Of a DNA stretch of 64,000 nt, positions 17,338 through 26,405 are shown piece after piece. The notes under the pieces are model-generated. The model made no database searches, was not told where the DNA came from, and saw only the letters and a list, made by a program, of their open reading frames with translations. This stretch comes from Erythrobacter sp. BLCC-B19 (GTDB lineage: Bacteria; Pseudomonadota; Alphaproteobacteria; Sphingomonadales; Sphingomonadaceae), in NCBI RefSeq assembly GCF_028621955.1, contig NZ_CP117516.1, positions 3,494,001 to 3,558,000 of the forward strand. The letters run 5' to 3'. How positions within the stretch are numbered: the first letter of the stretch is position 1; each line of letters opens with the position of its first letter. The position numbers and the translations under genes were made by a program.

Positions 17338-18996
17338 TTACAGCTCCTTCGACAACCGTTTGATGTCCTTGTTCAGGATCTGGTCGTTCTCGGTGTAGTC
17401 CACCGGGCAATCGATCAGATGCACGCCGGGCGTGTCGCGGCAGTGGGCGAGCAATTCGCGCAGGTGATCGGACGAGGTCACGCGGTGCCCGGTCGCGCCG
17501 TAGCTTTCGGCATATTTGACATAGTCCGGGTTGCCATAGGTCAGGCCGAAATCGACAAAGCCCATGTTGGCCTGCTTCCAGCGGATCATCCCGTAGGCAT
17601 CGTCGCGCAGGATCAGCACGGTGAGATTGAGGCCGAGACGCACCGCGGTCTCCATCTCTTGGCTGTTCATCATGAAGCCGCCGTCGCCGCAGATCGCCAT
17701 CACCTTACGCTCGGGATAAAGCATCGCGCTCATCATGGCAGAAGGCAGCCCCGCGCCCATGGTGGCCAGCGCGTTATCGAGCAGCACGGTGTTGGGCAGG
17801 TAGGCGGTATAACCGCGCGCGAACCAGATCTTGTAGACCCCGTTGTCGAGGCAGATGATCCCGTCATGCGGCATCGCGTCGCGCACCTGCTGGACGAGAT
17901 GCGGCGGGAAGATCGGGAAACGGGTGTCGGCGGCGAGCGCGTTGGTGTGGTCGACCTCGGCCTTGTGATAGGCCAGAAGGTGGCCGAAATCCCAGCTGCG
18001 GTTGGGGCTGATGTCTTCCTTCATCTGCCAGATCGCGTTGGCGATATCACCGATCACCTCGATCTGCGGGAAGTAGACCGGATCGACTTCCGCCGTGCGG
18101 GTCGAGACGTGGATCACGGTGACGCCGTTGTCCTTCATGAAGAAGGGCGGCTTTTCGATCACGTCATGGCCGACATTGATGATGCAATCCGACGCCTCGA
18201 CCGCGCGGTGGACGAAGTCCCCAGCCGACAGCGCCGCGCAGCCCAGAAACTTGGGATGGCGCTCGTCAATCACGCCCTTGCCCATCTGGGTGGTGAGGAA
18301 GGGGATCCCGGTCTTCTCGACGAATTGTTCGAGCATCCGCCCGCACAGCTTGCGGTTCGCACCCGCGCCGATCACCAGCACCGGGTTCTTGGCCTTCTCG
18401 ATCGCCTTGACCGCCGCGCGCACCGCCTTGGGCTCGGCGCTAGGGCGGCGGGCGATGGACTTGGGCAGCGGCTTCCAGTCGGTGGTGGGTTCCTCGGCAA
18501 TATCCTCGGGCAGCTCGATCAGGGTGGCGCCGGGCTTTTCCTCCTCGGCGAGACGATAGGCCTCGCGCACGCGGCTGGGGATGTTGTCGCCCGCGGCGAT
18601 TTGGATCGCATATTTGGTGATCGGCTTCATCAGCGAGACAATGTCGACGATCTGGAAGCGGCCCTGCTTGGACTTCTTGATCGGCTTCTGCCCGGTGATC
18701 ATCAGCACCGGCATCCCGCCCAATTGCGCATAGGCCGCAGACGTCACGAAATTGGTCGCCCCCGGGCCCAATGTGGCGACGCAAACCCCGGTCTTGCCGG
18801 TGTGGCGGCCGTATGTGGCGGCCATGAAGCCCGCACCCTGTTCGTGGCGGGTCAGGATCAGCTTGATCTTGGTCGACCGGCTGAGCGAGTCGAGAAAATC
18901 GAGGTTCTCTTCCCCCGGAACGCCGAAAATATACTCGCAGCCCTCGGCCTCGAGACACTCGACAAAAACATCCGACGCTTTCTTGGTATCGCTCAT
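17338..18996 (-). CDS. Acetolactate synthase-like thiamine pyrophosphate enzyme
   Basis: A 552-aa TPP-dependent enzyme of the POX/AHAS family. The activating Glu is in GVPGEEN (about 25-31), with FAD/central-domain-like features, and the TPP/Mg motif is GDGGFMMNSQE ending in LILRDDAYG (about 437-470). There is no regulatory small subunit next door, so it looks like a stand-alone catabolic AlsS-like or related carboligase rather than the branched-chain biosynthetic IlvB. The substrate cannot be fixed by reading. The aldehyde dehydrogenase gene follows on the same strand, 147 bp downstream with two strong hairpins between. Confidence 0.85.
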   Translation of the reverse strand: MSDTKKASDVFVECLEAEGCEYIFGVPGEENLDFLDSLSRSTKIKLILTRHEQGAGFMAATYGRHTGKTGVCVATLGPGATNFVTSAAYAQLGGMPVLMITGQKPIKKSKQGRFQIVDIVSLMKPITKYAIQIAAGDNIPSRVREAYRLAEEEKPGATLIELPEDIAEEPTTDWKPLPKSIARRPSAEPKAVRAAVKAIEKAKNPVLVIGAGANRKLCGRMLEQFVEKTGIPFLTTQMGKGVIDERHPKFLGCAALSAGDFVHRAVEASDCIINVGHDVIEKPPFFMKDNGVTVIHVSTRTAEVDPVYFPQIEVIGDIANAIWQMKEDISPNRSWDFGHLLAYHKAEVDHTNALAADTRFPIFPPHLVQQVRDAMPHDGIICLDNGVYKIWFARGYTAYLPNTVLLDNALATMGAGLPSAMMSAMLYPERKVMAICGDGGFMMNSQEMETAVRLGLNLTVLILRDDAYGMIRWKQANMGFVDFGLTYGNPDYVKYAESYGATGHRVTSSDHLRELLAHCRDTPGVHLIDCPVDYTENDQILNKDIKRLSKEL

Positions 18997-19156
18997 CTAT
19001 GCAATTCCTTCCTTGCTACCGAAAGCCTTTAGCCCCGGTATCCCCCCCAGGCGCAGACGTGCATTCAAGTGACGGCAAAGTGATGACCTGCCGCCGGCAA
19101 CAAGTATTGCAGAAAAGCGCCAAACCGCCAGCGAGATTCTCGCTCGGGCGCTTGGG
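18997..19156. other. Intergenic, no gene seen
   Basis: A 160-bp spacer between two minus-strand genes (the TPP enzyme and the hydroxyacid dehydrogenase). It presumably holds the promoter of the TPP enzyme gene. I see no hairpin, operator repeat or small gene that I can support. Confidence 0.4.
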
Positions 19157-20095
19157 TCAGTAGCCCAGCCTCGGGTCAAACACCGGGGCGACCGGCTCCC
19201 CGCGCAGGTATTTGCCGAGATTGTCGAGGAAGCGTTCGCCCGAGCGAATGAACATCTTGGATTGCGCCCGGCCCGACAGGTGCATGGTGACATGGGCATT
19301 GTCGAGCGCCCACAAGGGGTGGTCGGCGGGCAGCGGTTCGGGCGTGGTGACATCGAGGAACGCGCCCCCGATTGCCTTGTTTTCAAGCGCTTCGACGAGG
19401 GCCGGCTGATCGATCACGCTGCCGCGCGCGATGTTGACGATCACTGCATCGCTCTTCATCGCGGCGAGTTCGGCAGCGCCGATCATCCCCTCGGTCTCAG
19501 GCGTGGCGGGGACGGCGAGGATCACCCAGTCGAACTCTCCCAGCCGCGCGCGCCATTCGTCGGGGCGCAAGGTGCCCTCCCCGCCCGAACGGCGCACCAC
19601 GCTGACCTCCACATCGAAGGCTTCGAGCCGCGGCTGGATCAGCTTCCCGATCGCGCCATAGCCGAGCAGCAGCGCCTTCGAGCCTGCCAGCTCGCGCTTG
19701 CCGGGCGAATCGAACAGCCATTCATGGCGTTCCTGCGCGCGCACCACCTCGCGGTAGCCCTTGGCGATGTTGAGCATTCCCATCACGACATATTCGGCGA
19801 TGGTGATGGCGTTGATCCCGGCCCCGTTGGTGACGGTGATATTGCGCTCGATCAGAACGTCCATCGGCAGGAAATCGAGGCCCGCGTAGATCGAATTGAG
19901 CCACTTCAGTTTCTTGGCAGCGCGCAGGGTGGCGGCCATCGCCTGCTGATCGTTCATGTCGAACCAGCCGATCTCGGCGTCCGCCACGGCGACCTGTGCT
20001 TCCTCGGCCGACATGAACCAGCGCACGTCGAGGCCTTCGGGCAGGCGGTGTTCGAGCATCGGGCGGATGAGGCCGGAAATGGCGAGAATGGTCAT
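19157..20095 (-). CDS. D-2-hydroxyacid dehydrogenase (NAD(P)-dependent)
   Basis: Interconverts 2-oxoacids and D-2-hydroxyacids. The 312-aa protein has the dehydrogenase Rossmann motif GYGAIGK (about 144-150) and the catalytic Arg in NIARGSVID (about 222). The Glu is in TPEPLP (about 256) and the His in MHLSGR. The family includes glyoxylate/hydroxypyruvate reductases and phosphoglycerate dehydrogenase, and this short form fits the former. It stands alone on the minus strand with a palindromic repeat element upstream. Confidence 0.92.
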   Translation of the reverse strand: MTILAISGLIRPMLEHRLPEGLDVRWFMSAEEAQVAVADAEIGWFDMNDQQAMAATLRAAKKLKWLNSIYAGLDFLPMDVLIERNITVTNGAGINAITIAEYVVMGMLNIAKGYREVVRAQERHEWLFDSPGKRELAGSKALLLGYGAIGKLIQPRLEAFDVEVSVVRRSGGEGTLRPDEWRARLGEFDWVILAVPATPETEGMIGAAELAAMKSDAVIVNIARGSVIDQPALVEALENKAIGGAFLDVTTPEPLPADHPLWALDNAHVTMHLSGRAQSKMFIRSGERFLDNLGKYLRGEPVAPVFDPRLGY

Positions 20096-20110
20096 GGTCA
20101 GGGTCTCAAT

Positions 20111-20216
20111 TCGTCATTGCGAGGAGCCAAAGGCGACGCGGCAATCCAAGGACCGATGCTGCGCCAAGATGGAAGATCAGTCCATGGATTGCTTCGCCTG
20201 CGGCTCGCAATGACGA
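20111..20216. repeat. 106-bp inverted-repeat element (MITE/REP-like)
   Basis: The ends TCGTCATTGCGAG (20111-20123) and CTCGCAATGACGA (20204-20216) are perfect 13-bp inverted repeats. An inner GCAATCCA (20141-20148) mirrors TGGATTGC (20185-20192). The whole unit folds as a long hairpin with a short middle. It has no coding potential and fills almost the entire gap between cysS and the dehydrogenase. The CGTCATTGCGAG end matches a palindromic repeat I recall as dispersed in several bacterial genomes; copy number here is unknown. Confidence 0.75.
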
Positions 20217-20226
20217 AAAGTGGGGG

Positions 20227-21678
20227 TTAGCCCAGCTTCCACTCCCACCCGAGCGGATCGCCGTCCATCACCTCGACGCCTTGGGCTGCGAGTTCGTCGC
20301 GGATCGCATCGGAGGCGGCAAAGTCCTTGGCGGCGCGCGCTTCCTTGCGGCGGGCGAGCGCGGCTTCGATTTCGGCTTCGGTGATCGTGGCCGCCTTGGG
20401 CCGGATGCGCAGGTCGGCGCGGGTGAGGCCGAACAGGTTCAGCCCGAGCACCGCGTCCATCGCTTCGACCACGCCGCGCTTGATCCCCGCATCGACCTTC
20501 TTCGTCGCCAACGCCTCTTCCAGCGCCGTCAGCGCGATCGGGGTGCCCAGATCGTCGGCCATGGCCTCGGCGAACTTCGCTTCGGCAGGCGCGAACTTGG
20601 GATGCGCCGTGCCGCGCTGGGGTTCGACCTCCGCCAGCGGCGCCACCGCCATCACCATCCGCTTCAATCGCGTGAGCGCCGCGCCCAAGCCCTCCCACGA
20701 GAACTCCAGCTCGGAGCGGTAATGCGCCTGCAAGCACATCAGCCTGTAGGCGAGCGGATGATACCCCCGGTCGATCAGCAATTGCAGCCGCAGGAACTCG
20801 CCCGAGGACTTGCTCATCTTGCCGCTGCGCTCGACGAGGAAGTTGTTGTGCATCCAGATGCGCGCGCCCGAATTCCTCGGATCGTCCAGCCCGTTGGTGC
20901 AGCAATGCGCCTGGTTCTGCGCGATCTCGTTGGGGTGGTGGATCTCGCGGTGGTCGATCCCTCCGGTATGGATATCGAAGGGAAAGCCCAGCACCTCGCC
21001 GCTCATCACCGAGCATTCGAGATGCCACCCCGGCGCGCCCTTGCCCCAGGGCGAATCCCATTCCATCTGCCGGCTCTCGCCCGGCGGGGTCTTGCGCCAG
21101 ATCGCGAAGTCGGCGGCGTTGCGCTTGCCCTCAACAGCCTCGATCCGACCCTCGCCCTCCTCGGTGTTCGCGCGCGCCAGCCGCCCGTAGTCGGCGACAG
21201 TCGACACATCGAAATAGAGCCCGCTCTCCAGCTCGTAGCAGTGTTTGTCCGCAATGCCCTTGGCGAACTCGATCATCTGCGGGACGTAGTCGGTCGCCAC
21301 CGTCCACTGCGCCGGCTGGCGGATATTGAGCGCGCGCACATCGGCCCAATAGGCCTGCTTGTAATGCTCGGCGATGTCCCAGATGGATTGGGCCTTCTCG
21401 GCCGCCATCTTCTCCATCTTGTCCTCGCCTGCGTCCGCATCGTCGGTGAGGTGGCCGACATCGGTGATGTTGATGACGTGGGTGAGTGTGTAGCCCTTCC
21501 AGCTCAGCGTGCGCCCCAGCACATCGGCAAACACATAGGCGCGCATATTGCCGATGTGGGGGTAGTTATAGACCGTCGGCCCGCAGGAATAGACGCGCGC
21601 CTCGCCGGGATGGACGGGCTCGAACACCTCGAGCGAGCGGGTGAGCGAGTTGAACAGCTTGAGCGGCGCGTCGGTCAT
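20227..21678 (-). CDS. cysS: Cysteinyl-tRNA synthetase
   Basis: Charges tRNA-Cys. It is 483 aa, class I. The HIGH motif is H41-I-G-N44 and KMSKS is at 287-291. The catalytic zinc ligands are C32, C222, H247/H248 and E251, in the normal pattern. The C-terminal DALR-like region and tail are present. It appears monocistronic; the nitroreductase gene ends 40 bp upstream on the same strand. Confidence 0.98.
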   Translation of the reverse strand: MTDAPLKLFNSLTRSLEVFEPVHPGEARVYSCGPTVYNYPHIGNMRAYVFADVLGRTLSWKGYTLTHVINITDVGHLTDDADAGEDKMEKMAAEKAQSIWDIAEHYKQAYWADVRALNIRQPAQWTVATDYVPQMIEFAKGIADKHCYELESGLYFDVSTVADYGRLARANTEEGEGRIEAVEGKRNAADFAIWRKTPPGESRQMEWDSPWGKGAPGWHLECSVMSGEVLGFPFDIHTGGIDHREIHHPNEIAQNQAHCCTNGLDDPRNSGARIWMHNNFLVERSGKMSKSSGEFLRLQLLIDRGYHPLAYRLMCLQAHYRSELEFSWEGLGAALTRLKRMVMAVAPLAEVEPQRGTAHPKFAPAEAKFAEAMADDLGTPIALTALEEALATKKVDAGIKRGVVEAMDAVLGLNLFGLTRADLRIRPKAATITEAEIEAALARRKEARAAKDFAASDAIRDELAAQGVEVMDGDPLGWEWKLG

Positions 21679-21718
21679 GGGCGCGCTTTGGCCAGCGGCG
21701 GCGCGTCCGTCAATTCTC

Positions 21719-22381
21719 TCAGTCGAACCCGATGAACTTCACTTGGCTTTCCAGCGGCACGCGCTCGCGCTCGAAGTTGTTCACCGGCGCGTCCGGATCG
21801 CGGTAACCGATCGCCATGCCGCAGAAGAACATATAGCGCTCGTGATCGAGGCCTAGGAAGTCGCGGATCGTGTTCGCATAGAGCGCCATGAATTCCTGCC
21901 AGCAGGAATCCAGCCCCTCCTCGCGCAGCAGAAGCGCGACGGTCTGGAGCCACATACCCACATCCGACCACTGCGGCTCCTTCATCAGGCGCGGGAAATA
22001 GACGAACAGCACCGCGGGCGCGCCGAAGCTGGTGGTGTTCTTGGCCATCGCCGCCATGCGCCCCGCACCATCATCGCGCGCAATGCCCATCGCGCCGAAC
22101 ATTCCCGCCGAAACCCCGTCGAGCCGCTTCTTGTAAGCCTCTTCCTGCCCCGGCGCGGCCCAGTCATATTCGGCAGCGCCCGGCCCATTGGCGATGATCT
22201 TGGCCTGCAAGTCCTTGAGCGCCTGCCCGGTGACAATGCTCGCTTCCCACGGCTGGTAATTGCACCCCGACGCAGCCCAGCGCGCCTTGTCCATCACGCG
22301 GGTGAGCGTTTCGAGATCGACGGGCTTGTCGAGAAAAGCGCGGATCGAGCGGCGGGTGGTGACGGCTTCGGTGACGTTCAT
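21719..22381 (-). CDS. Nitroreductase-family FMN oxidoreductase
   Basis: A 220-aa FMN-dependent oxidoreductase. The FMN phosphate-binding arginines are in TTRRSIRAF (about 8-16), followed by [13 protein letters not shown] and the C-terminal [15 protein letters not shown] motif, typical of nitroreductase/NfsB-like proteins. BluB-type hallmarks are not evident. The start overlaps the cobT stop by 4 nt (ATGA), so the genes are coupled and probably expressed together; any functional link to CobT is speculative. Confidence 0.9.
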   Translation of the reverse strand: MNVTEAVTTRRSIRAFLDKPVDLETLTRVMDKARWAASGCNYQPWEASIVTGQALKDLQAKIIANGPGAAEYDWAAPGQEEAYKKRLDGVSAGMFGAMGIARDDGAGRMAAMAKNTTSFGAPAVLFVYFPRLMKEPQWSDVGMWLQTVALLLREEGLDSCWQEFMALYANTIRDFLGLDHERYMFFCGMAIGYRDPDAPVNNFERERVPLESQVKFIGFD

Positions 22382-24216
22382 TTTCGTTTTGTGCCCTTCT
22401 CATCCTCGAACAGCTCGGCAAGCTGCTCCATGATCGTGCCGCCGAGCTGTTCCACGTCCATGATCGTCACCGCGCGGCGATAGTAGCGCGTCACATCGTG
22501 GCCGATGCCGATGGCGACCAGTTGGACGGGCGAGACCTTCTCGATCCACTCGATCACGCTGCGCAAATGCGCTTCGAGATAGCCCGCAGAATTCACCGAC
22601 AGGGTCGAATCGTCCACCGGCGCGCCGTCGCTGATCACCATCAGGATGCGGCGTTCCTCGGGGCGGTAGAGCAGGCGGGAGTGCGCCCAGATCAGCGCCT
22701 CGCCGTCGATGTTTTCCTTGAGCAGGCCTTCTCGCATCATCAGCCCGAGATTGCGGCGGGCGCGGCGCCAGGGCTCGTCGGCCTGCTTGTAGATGATGTG
22801 GCGAAGATCGTTGAGGCGGCCGGGGTTCTGCGGCTTGCCGTCGGCGAGCCATGCCTCGCGGCTCTGCCCGCCCTTCCACGCGCGGGTGGTGAAGCCGAGG
22901 ATCTCGGTCTTGACCCCGCAGCGTTCGAGCGTGCGCGCCAGAATGTCGGCGCTGATCGCGGCAATCGAGATCGGCCGCCCGCGCATCGAGCCGGAATTGT
23001 CGATCAAGAGCGTGACGATGGTGTCCTTGAACTCGACGTCCCGTTCGACCTTGTAGGACAGCGCGGTGCCCGGCGAGATGATCACGCGGGCCAGCCGCGC
23101 GGCATCGAGCACGCCCTCTTCCTGATCGAAATCCCAGCTGCGGTTCTGCTGCGCCATTAACCGGCGCTGCAAGCGGTTGGCGAGGCGCGTGACCACGCCC
23201 TGAAGACCGGTCAGCTGGCTGTCGAGATAAGCGCGCAGGCGATCGAGTTCCTCGGAATCGCACAGGTCGGGGGCGGCGACTTCCTCGTCGAAGCGGGTGG
23301 TGAAGGCCTTGTAGTCGACGCTCGCGGGGACTTCGGCCTGCGGGCGGTTGGGGCGCACGGGGGCGTTGGCGGCGTCGCTGTCGTCACCCGGTTCGCCCTC
23401 GGCCATGTCGCTGTCGGTCTGGGTGTCGGAGGATTGCTCCCCTTCCCCATCGCCCTCGGCCATGTCGCCCGCCATTTCGGCCGACTGCGGATCGCCCTCG
23501 CCCTGATTGTCGTCGTCGCCCTGCTCGTCGTCGCTCGGGGCGTCATCGTCATCCGCGTCGTCGCTGTCGCTCTCGTCGGGAGCTTCGGTTGGGCGGGTGA
23601 GATCGAGTTCGCGCAGCATATCGAGCGCGAGTTTCTGGAAGGCTTCCTGATCGCCGATCTTCTCGGCCAGCCCCGCGAAATCGCCGCCGACCTTCTCCTC
23701 GAGGAAGTCGCGCACCAGCTCGATCCCGCCCTGCGCCTTCTGCGGCACAGCCTCCCCCGTCAGCGCCTCGCGCACCAGCAGGGCGAGCGCGGTCTGGAGC
23801 GGGACTTCGGACGAGTTCTGCGCGCGCACAATCTTGTCGCCTGCGGTGCGCATTTCGGTGGCAGCATCAAGATTGGCGCGAATCCCGCCAAAGCGGTTGG
23901 CACCGAGCGCCTCATACCGCACCTGCTCGATCGCATCATAACAGGCGCGCGCAATGGGTTCGGGCGGGGCCGAGCGGGCGTGGAGCGCGGCGTCATGGTG
24001 GCGCAGCTTCAAAGCGAACGAGTCGGCAAAGCCGCGCGCCTCGGTCACCTGATCGGGCGGCAGATCGCGCCCCGGCAGCGGCACGCGGAAGCGGTTGCCC
24101 GCGCTTCCGGGCACATCCGCGCTCCAGGCGACCTCAACCTCGGCATCGCGCGCAATCGCCCGCGATGCGCCGGTAAGCGCCTGCTTGAACAGATCGAGCG
24201 GGGACTGGTCAGCCAT
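22378..24216 (-). CDS. cobT: Cobaltochelatase CobT subunit
   Basis: A 612-aa CobT-type protein. It has an N-terminal CobT domain, a long acidic low-complexity linker (about 200-290, rich in Asp/Glu/Ser) and a C-terminal von Willebrand A-type domain with a MIDAS site D406-N-S-G-S-M411. In aerobic B12 synthesis CobT works with CobS (AAA+) and CobN to insert cobalt into hydrogenobyrinate diamide. No other cob gene is in view. The CobS/CobT pair is often retained in organisms without the B12 pathway, so the true target may differ. It is coupled to a nitroreductase gene. Confidence 0.93.
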   Translation of the reverse strand: MADQSPLDLFKQALTGASRAIARDAEVEVAWSADVPGSAGNRFRVPLPGRDLPPDQVTEARGFADSFALKLRHHDAALHARSAPPEPIARACYDAIEQVRYEALGANRFGGIRANLDAATEMRTAGDKIVRAQNSSEVPLQTALALLVREALTGEAVPQKAQGGIELVRDFLEEKVGGDFAGLAEKIGDQEAFQKLALDMLRELDLTRPTEAPDESDSDDADDDDAPSDDEQGDDDNQGEGDPQSAEMAGDMAEGDGEGEQSSDTQTDSDMAEGEPGDDSDAANAPVRPNRPQAEVPASVDYKAFTTRFDEEVAAPDLCDSEELDRLRAYLDSQLTGLQGVVTRLANRLQRRLMAQQNRSWDFDQEEGVLDAARLARVIISPGTALSYKVERDVEFKDTIVTLLIDNSGSMRGRPISIAAISADILARTLERCGVKTEILGFTTRAWKGGQSREAWLADGKPQNPGRLNDLRHIIYKQADEPWRRARRNLGLMMREGLLKENIDGEALIWAHSRLLYRPEERRILMVISDGAPVDDSTLSVNSAGYLEAHLRSVIEWIEKVSPVQLVAIGIGHDVTRYYRRAVTIMDVEQLGGTIMEQLAELFEDEKGTKRK

Positions 24217-24272
24217 TATCGGTTTTCTTTAGCAACTAATCTGGCGCGCGGAAGTGGCAAAAAGGCGAGGCC

Positions 24273-24926
24273 TCAGAGGATCGACTGCCCGGTCTTGGCC
24301 CAATCAGCCATGAAGCCTTCGATGCCCTTGTCGGTCAGCACGTGCTTGAACAGCGCGTGGATCACCGCAGGCGGCGCGGTCATCACGTCGGCGCCGATCT
24401 TGGCGGCCTGCAACACGTGGGTGGTGTGGCGCACGGATGCGACGAGGATTTCGGTGGCGAAATTGTAGTTGTCGTAGATCAGGCGGATGTCCTCGATCAG
24501 GTCCATCCCGTCGAACCCGTTGTCGTCATGCCGCCCGACGAAGGGCGAGATGAAGGTCGCGCCCGCCTTGGCCGCAAGCAGCGCCTGATTGGCCGAGAAG
24601 CACAGCGTGACATTGACCATCGTCCCCTCGGACGACAGCGCCTTGCAGGTCTTGAGGCCGTCAACCGTCAGCGGCACCTTGATGCAGACATTGTCGGCGA
24701 TCTTCCTGAGGACTTCGGCCTCTTTCATCATCGTCGCGTGGTCGAGTGCCACCACCTCGGCGCTGACCGGCCCGTCGACGATCCCGCAGATTTCCTTGGT
24801 CACCTCCATGAAATCCCGCCCCGACTTGGCAATCAGCGAAGGGTTGGTCGTAACGCCATCGAGCAGGCCGGTGGCAGCCAGTTCGCGGATCGGCTCGATC
24901 TCGGCGGTGTCGACGAAGAATTTCAT
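24273..24926 (-). CDS. fsa: Fructose-6-phosphate aldolase/transaldolase (short type)
   Basis: A 217-aa short transaldolase family enzyme. The Schiff-base lysine is K83 (VCIKVPLT), with the [11 protein letters not shown] and [11 protein letters not shown] blocks. Members are either transaldolase (pentose phosphate pathway) or fructose-6-phosphate aldolase; sequence alone does not separate them here. It is transcribed alone, with a 57-bp gap from cobT on the same strand. Confidence 0.93.
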   Translation of the reverse strand: MKFFVDTAEIEPIRELAATGLLDGVTTNPSLIAKSGRDFMEVTKEICGIVDGPVSAEVVALDHATMMKEAEVLRKIADNVCIKVPLTVDGLKTCKALSSEGTMVNVTLCFSANQALLAAKAGATFISPFVGRHDDNGFDGMDLIEDIRLIYDNYNFATEILVASVRHTTHVLQAAKIGADVMTAPPAVIHALFKHVLTDKGIEGFMADWAKTGQSIL

Positions 24927-24984
24927 GGGTTCACTCCGGTAGATTGCGATAGTCAGCGCGGCAGCGCGGGCTTAGGGGGTGAGC

Positions 24985-25641
24985 ATGACTCGGACCCCCA
25001 TGCGAATTGCGTCGCTGCTTGCCGCCATGGTTGCCGCTTGGCAACCGTCGATAGCGCTTGCCGACAATGACGATACGCAATTGTGGCAGTTCGTGTTCCT
25101 GACGGGCGATCTCGACAAGGACACACGCCTGACCGTGGATGCCACGCAGCGCTGGCGCGAGGATGCGCGCGGGGGCGAACAGCAGACCCTGCGCGTGACG
25201 CTGGAGCAGACCGTGGCAGAGGGCGTGCGCATCGGCGCAGGCGGCGCGGTGTTCGATGCGGGCGGAAATACCGAACTGCGCCCGCACCAGCAGATCATTT
25301 TCACCGAGGGCCGCTTCGAATTCCGCACCCGGCTGGAAGAGCGGTTCTTCGACGGGGCCGACCGGATGGAACTGCGGCTGCGCCAGCGGGTGCAGTACAA
25401 CCAGCCGCTAGGCGACGGCTGGCGCGCGAGTGTCGGGGGCGAATGGCTCGGGCTGCTGCAAGGGCGCAACAGCGGCCAGGGCGCATCGACCGAGCAATGG
25501 CGCGCGCAGGCCGGCATCGCCTACAAGATCAGCGACAAGCTGGAGATCGGCGCGAATTACTGGCTGCTGGCGTTCCCGCGCGGGGGCTTGCCGGCGCGCT
25601 ATACCCATGTCCCGCAGACGGTGCTGACCTACCGGTTCTAG
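24985..25641 (+). CDS. DUF2490 outer-membrane beta-barrel-like protein
   Basis: A 218-aa protein with an N-terminal signal peptide (cleavage near ALA at about 27) and many alternating-hydrophobic strands (RLTVDATQRW, LRLRQRVQYNQPL, LEIGANYWLL) ending in an aromatic residue (LTYRF). This fits an outer-membrane barrel of the DUF2490 family. ATG 24985 follows AGGGGG at good spacing; a GTG at 24979 is also open but sits on the Shine-Dalgarno. Function unknown. Confidence 0.8.
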   Translation: MTRTPMRIASLLAAMVAAWQPSIALADNDDTQLWQFVFLTGDLDKDTRLTVDATQRWREDARGGEQQTLRVTLEQTVAEGVRIGAGGAVFDAGGNTELRPHQQIIFTEGRFEFRTRLEERFFDGADRMELRLRQRVQYNQPLGDGWRASVGGEWLGLLQGRNSGQGASTEQWRAQAGIAYKISDKLEIGANYWLLAFPRGGLPARYTHVPQTVLTYRF

Positions 25642-25651
25642 ATCGCGCGTT

Positions 25652-26350
25652 CTAGATGCTCCGGCCCAGCCCGAACACCCCGATCAGCAGCGGATCGCGG
25701 GTTGCCTCGGGGTTGGCGCGGATCGCGGCTTCCTCGCGGCCAATCTCGCCCCAGATGGCATCGTCGATCTCGGCGCCGAAGCGGCTCGCCATGCCCGCCG
25801 CATCCACGCCGGTGAGCGCGCCGAGCAGCTGGCCGATCACCGGATCGCGGCTGATGCGGATCGCCTCGCCCAGTTCGGGCACCACCGCATCGAGCAGCGC
25901 CGTGCCGACTTCCTGCCTGAGATAGAGGCTCGCCGCATCCGGACCGCCGCGTACCAGCGCCACGGCATTTTCGACCCCGATGATCCGGATCGCGTCGGTC
26001 ACCACCGGGGCGGCGCGGAAGCTCGCATCGATCGCGAAGGTGGCGAAGCGTTCCTCCAGCTGATCCTTGACCAGCGCCGAGGTCAGGATGCGCGAGACCA
26101 CATCGCCCCGTGCACCGAGCAGCGCGGCAAGATCGAGCCGGGCGACCTGTTCGTCCCAGAACCCGCCGGGCGCGGTAAGGCGGGCAAAGGCGTTCTCCGA
26201 GGCGACGAGCAGCAGACGGCGCACCGCCTCGACCAGCGAGAAGCCCCCGCCGGTGCTGGCGCAGCCGGGCAACAGCAGCAGCGCAGCCCCGCTTGCGGCT
26301 CCGGCGAGCAGGGTGCGGCGGGTCGGGGCGGCAGTGAGAATTGCGGTCAT
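25652..26350 (-). CDS. DUF4197 lipoprotein
   Basis: A 232-aa protein with a signal ending in a lipobox (LLLPGC, Cys about 30). The arginine pair in TRRTLL resembles a twin-arginine motif. The body is mostly helical (VRRLLLVASENAFARLT, then DPVIGQLLGAL), matching DUF4197 envelope proteins. ATG 26350 is used; the frame extends further but antisense and without a signal. It is convergent with the DUF2490 gene and divergent from priA. No function is known. Confidence 0.85.
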   Translation of the reverse strand: MTAILTAAPTRRTLLAGAASGAALLLLPGCASTGGGFSLVEAVRRLLLVASENAFARLTAPGGFWDEQVARLDLAALLGARGDVVSRILTSALVKDQLEERFATFAIDASFRAAPVVTDAIRIIGVENAVALVRGGPDAASLYLRQEVGTALLDAVVPELGEAIRISRDPVIGQLLGALTGVDAAGMASRFGAEIDDAIWGEIGREEAAIRANPEATRDPLLIGVFGLGRSI

Positions 26351-26405
26351 TGGTCCAGTCTCCAATCTTGCCCTAGGCCTATGCGCGTCTCCATATAACT
26401 GCACA

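Noticed and set aside
21719-22381. BluB (lower-ligand synthase) because it is coupled to cobT
   Set aside because: The sequence reads as an ordinary nitroreductase; BluB-specific features are not evident.
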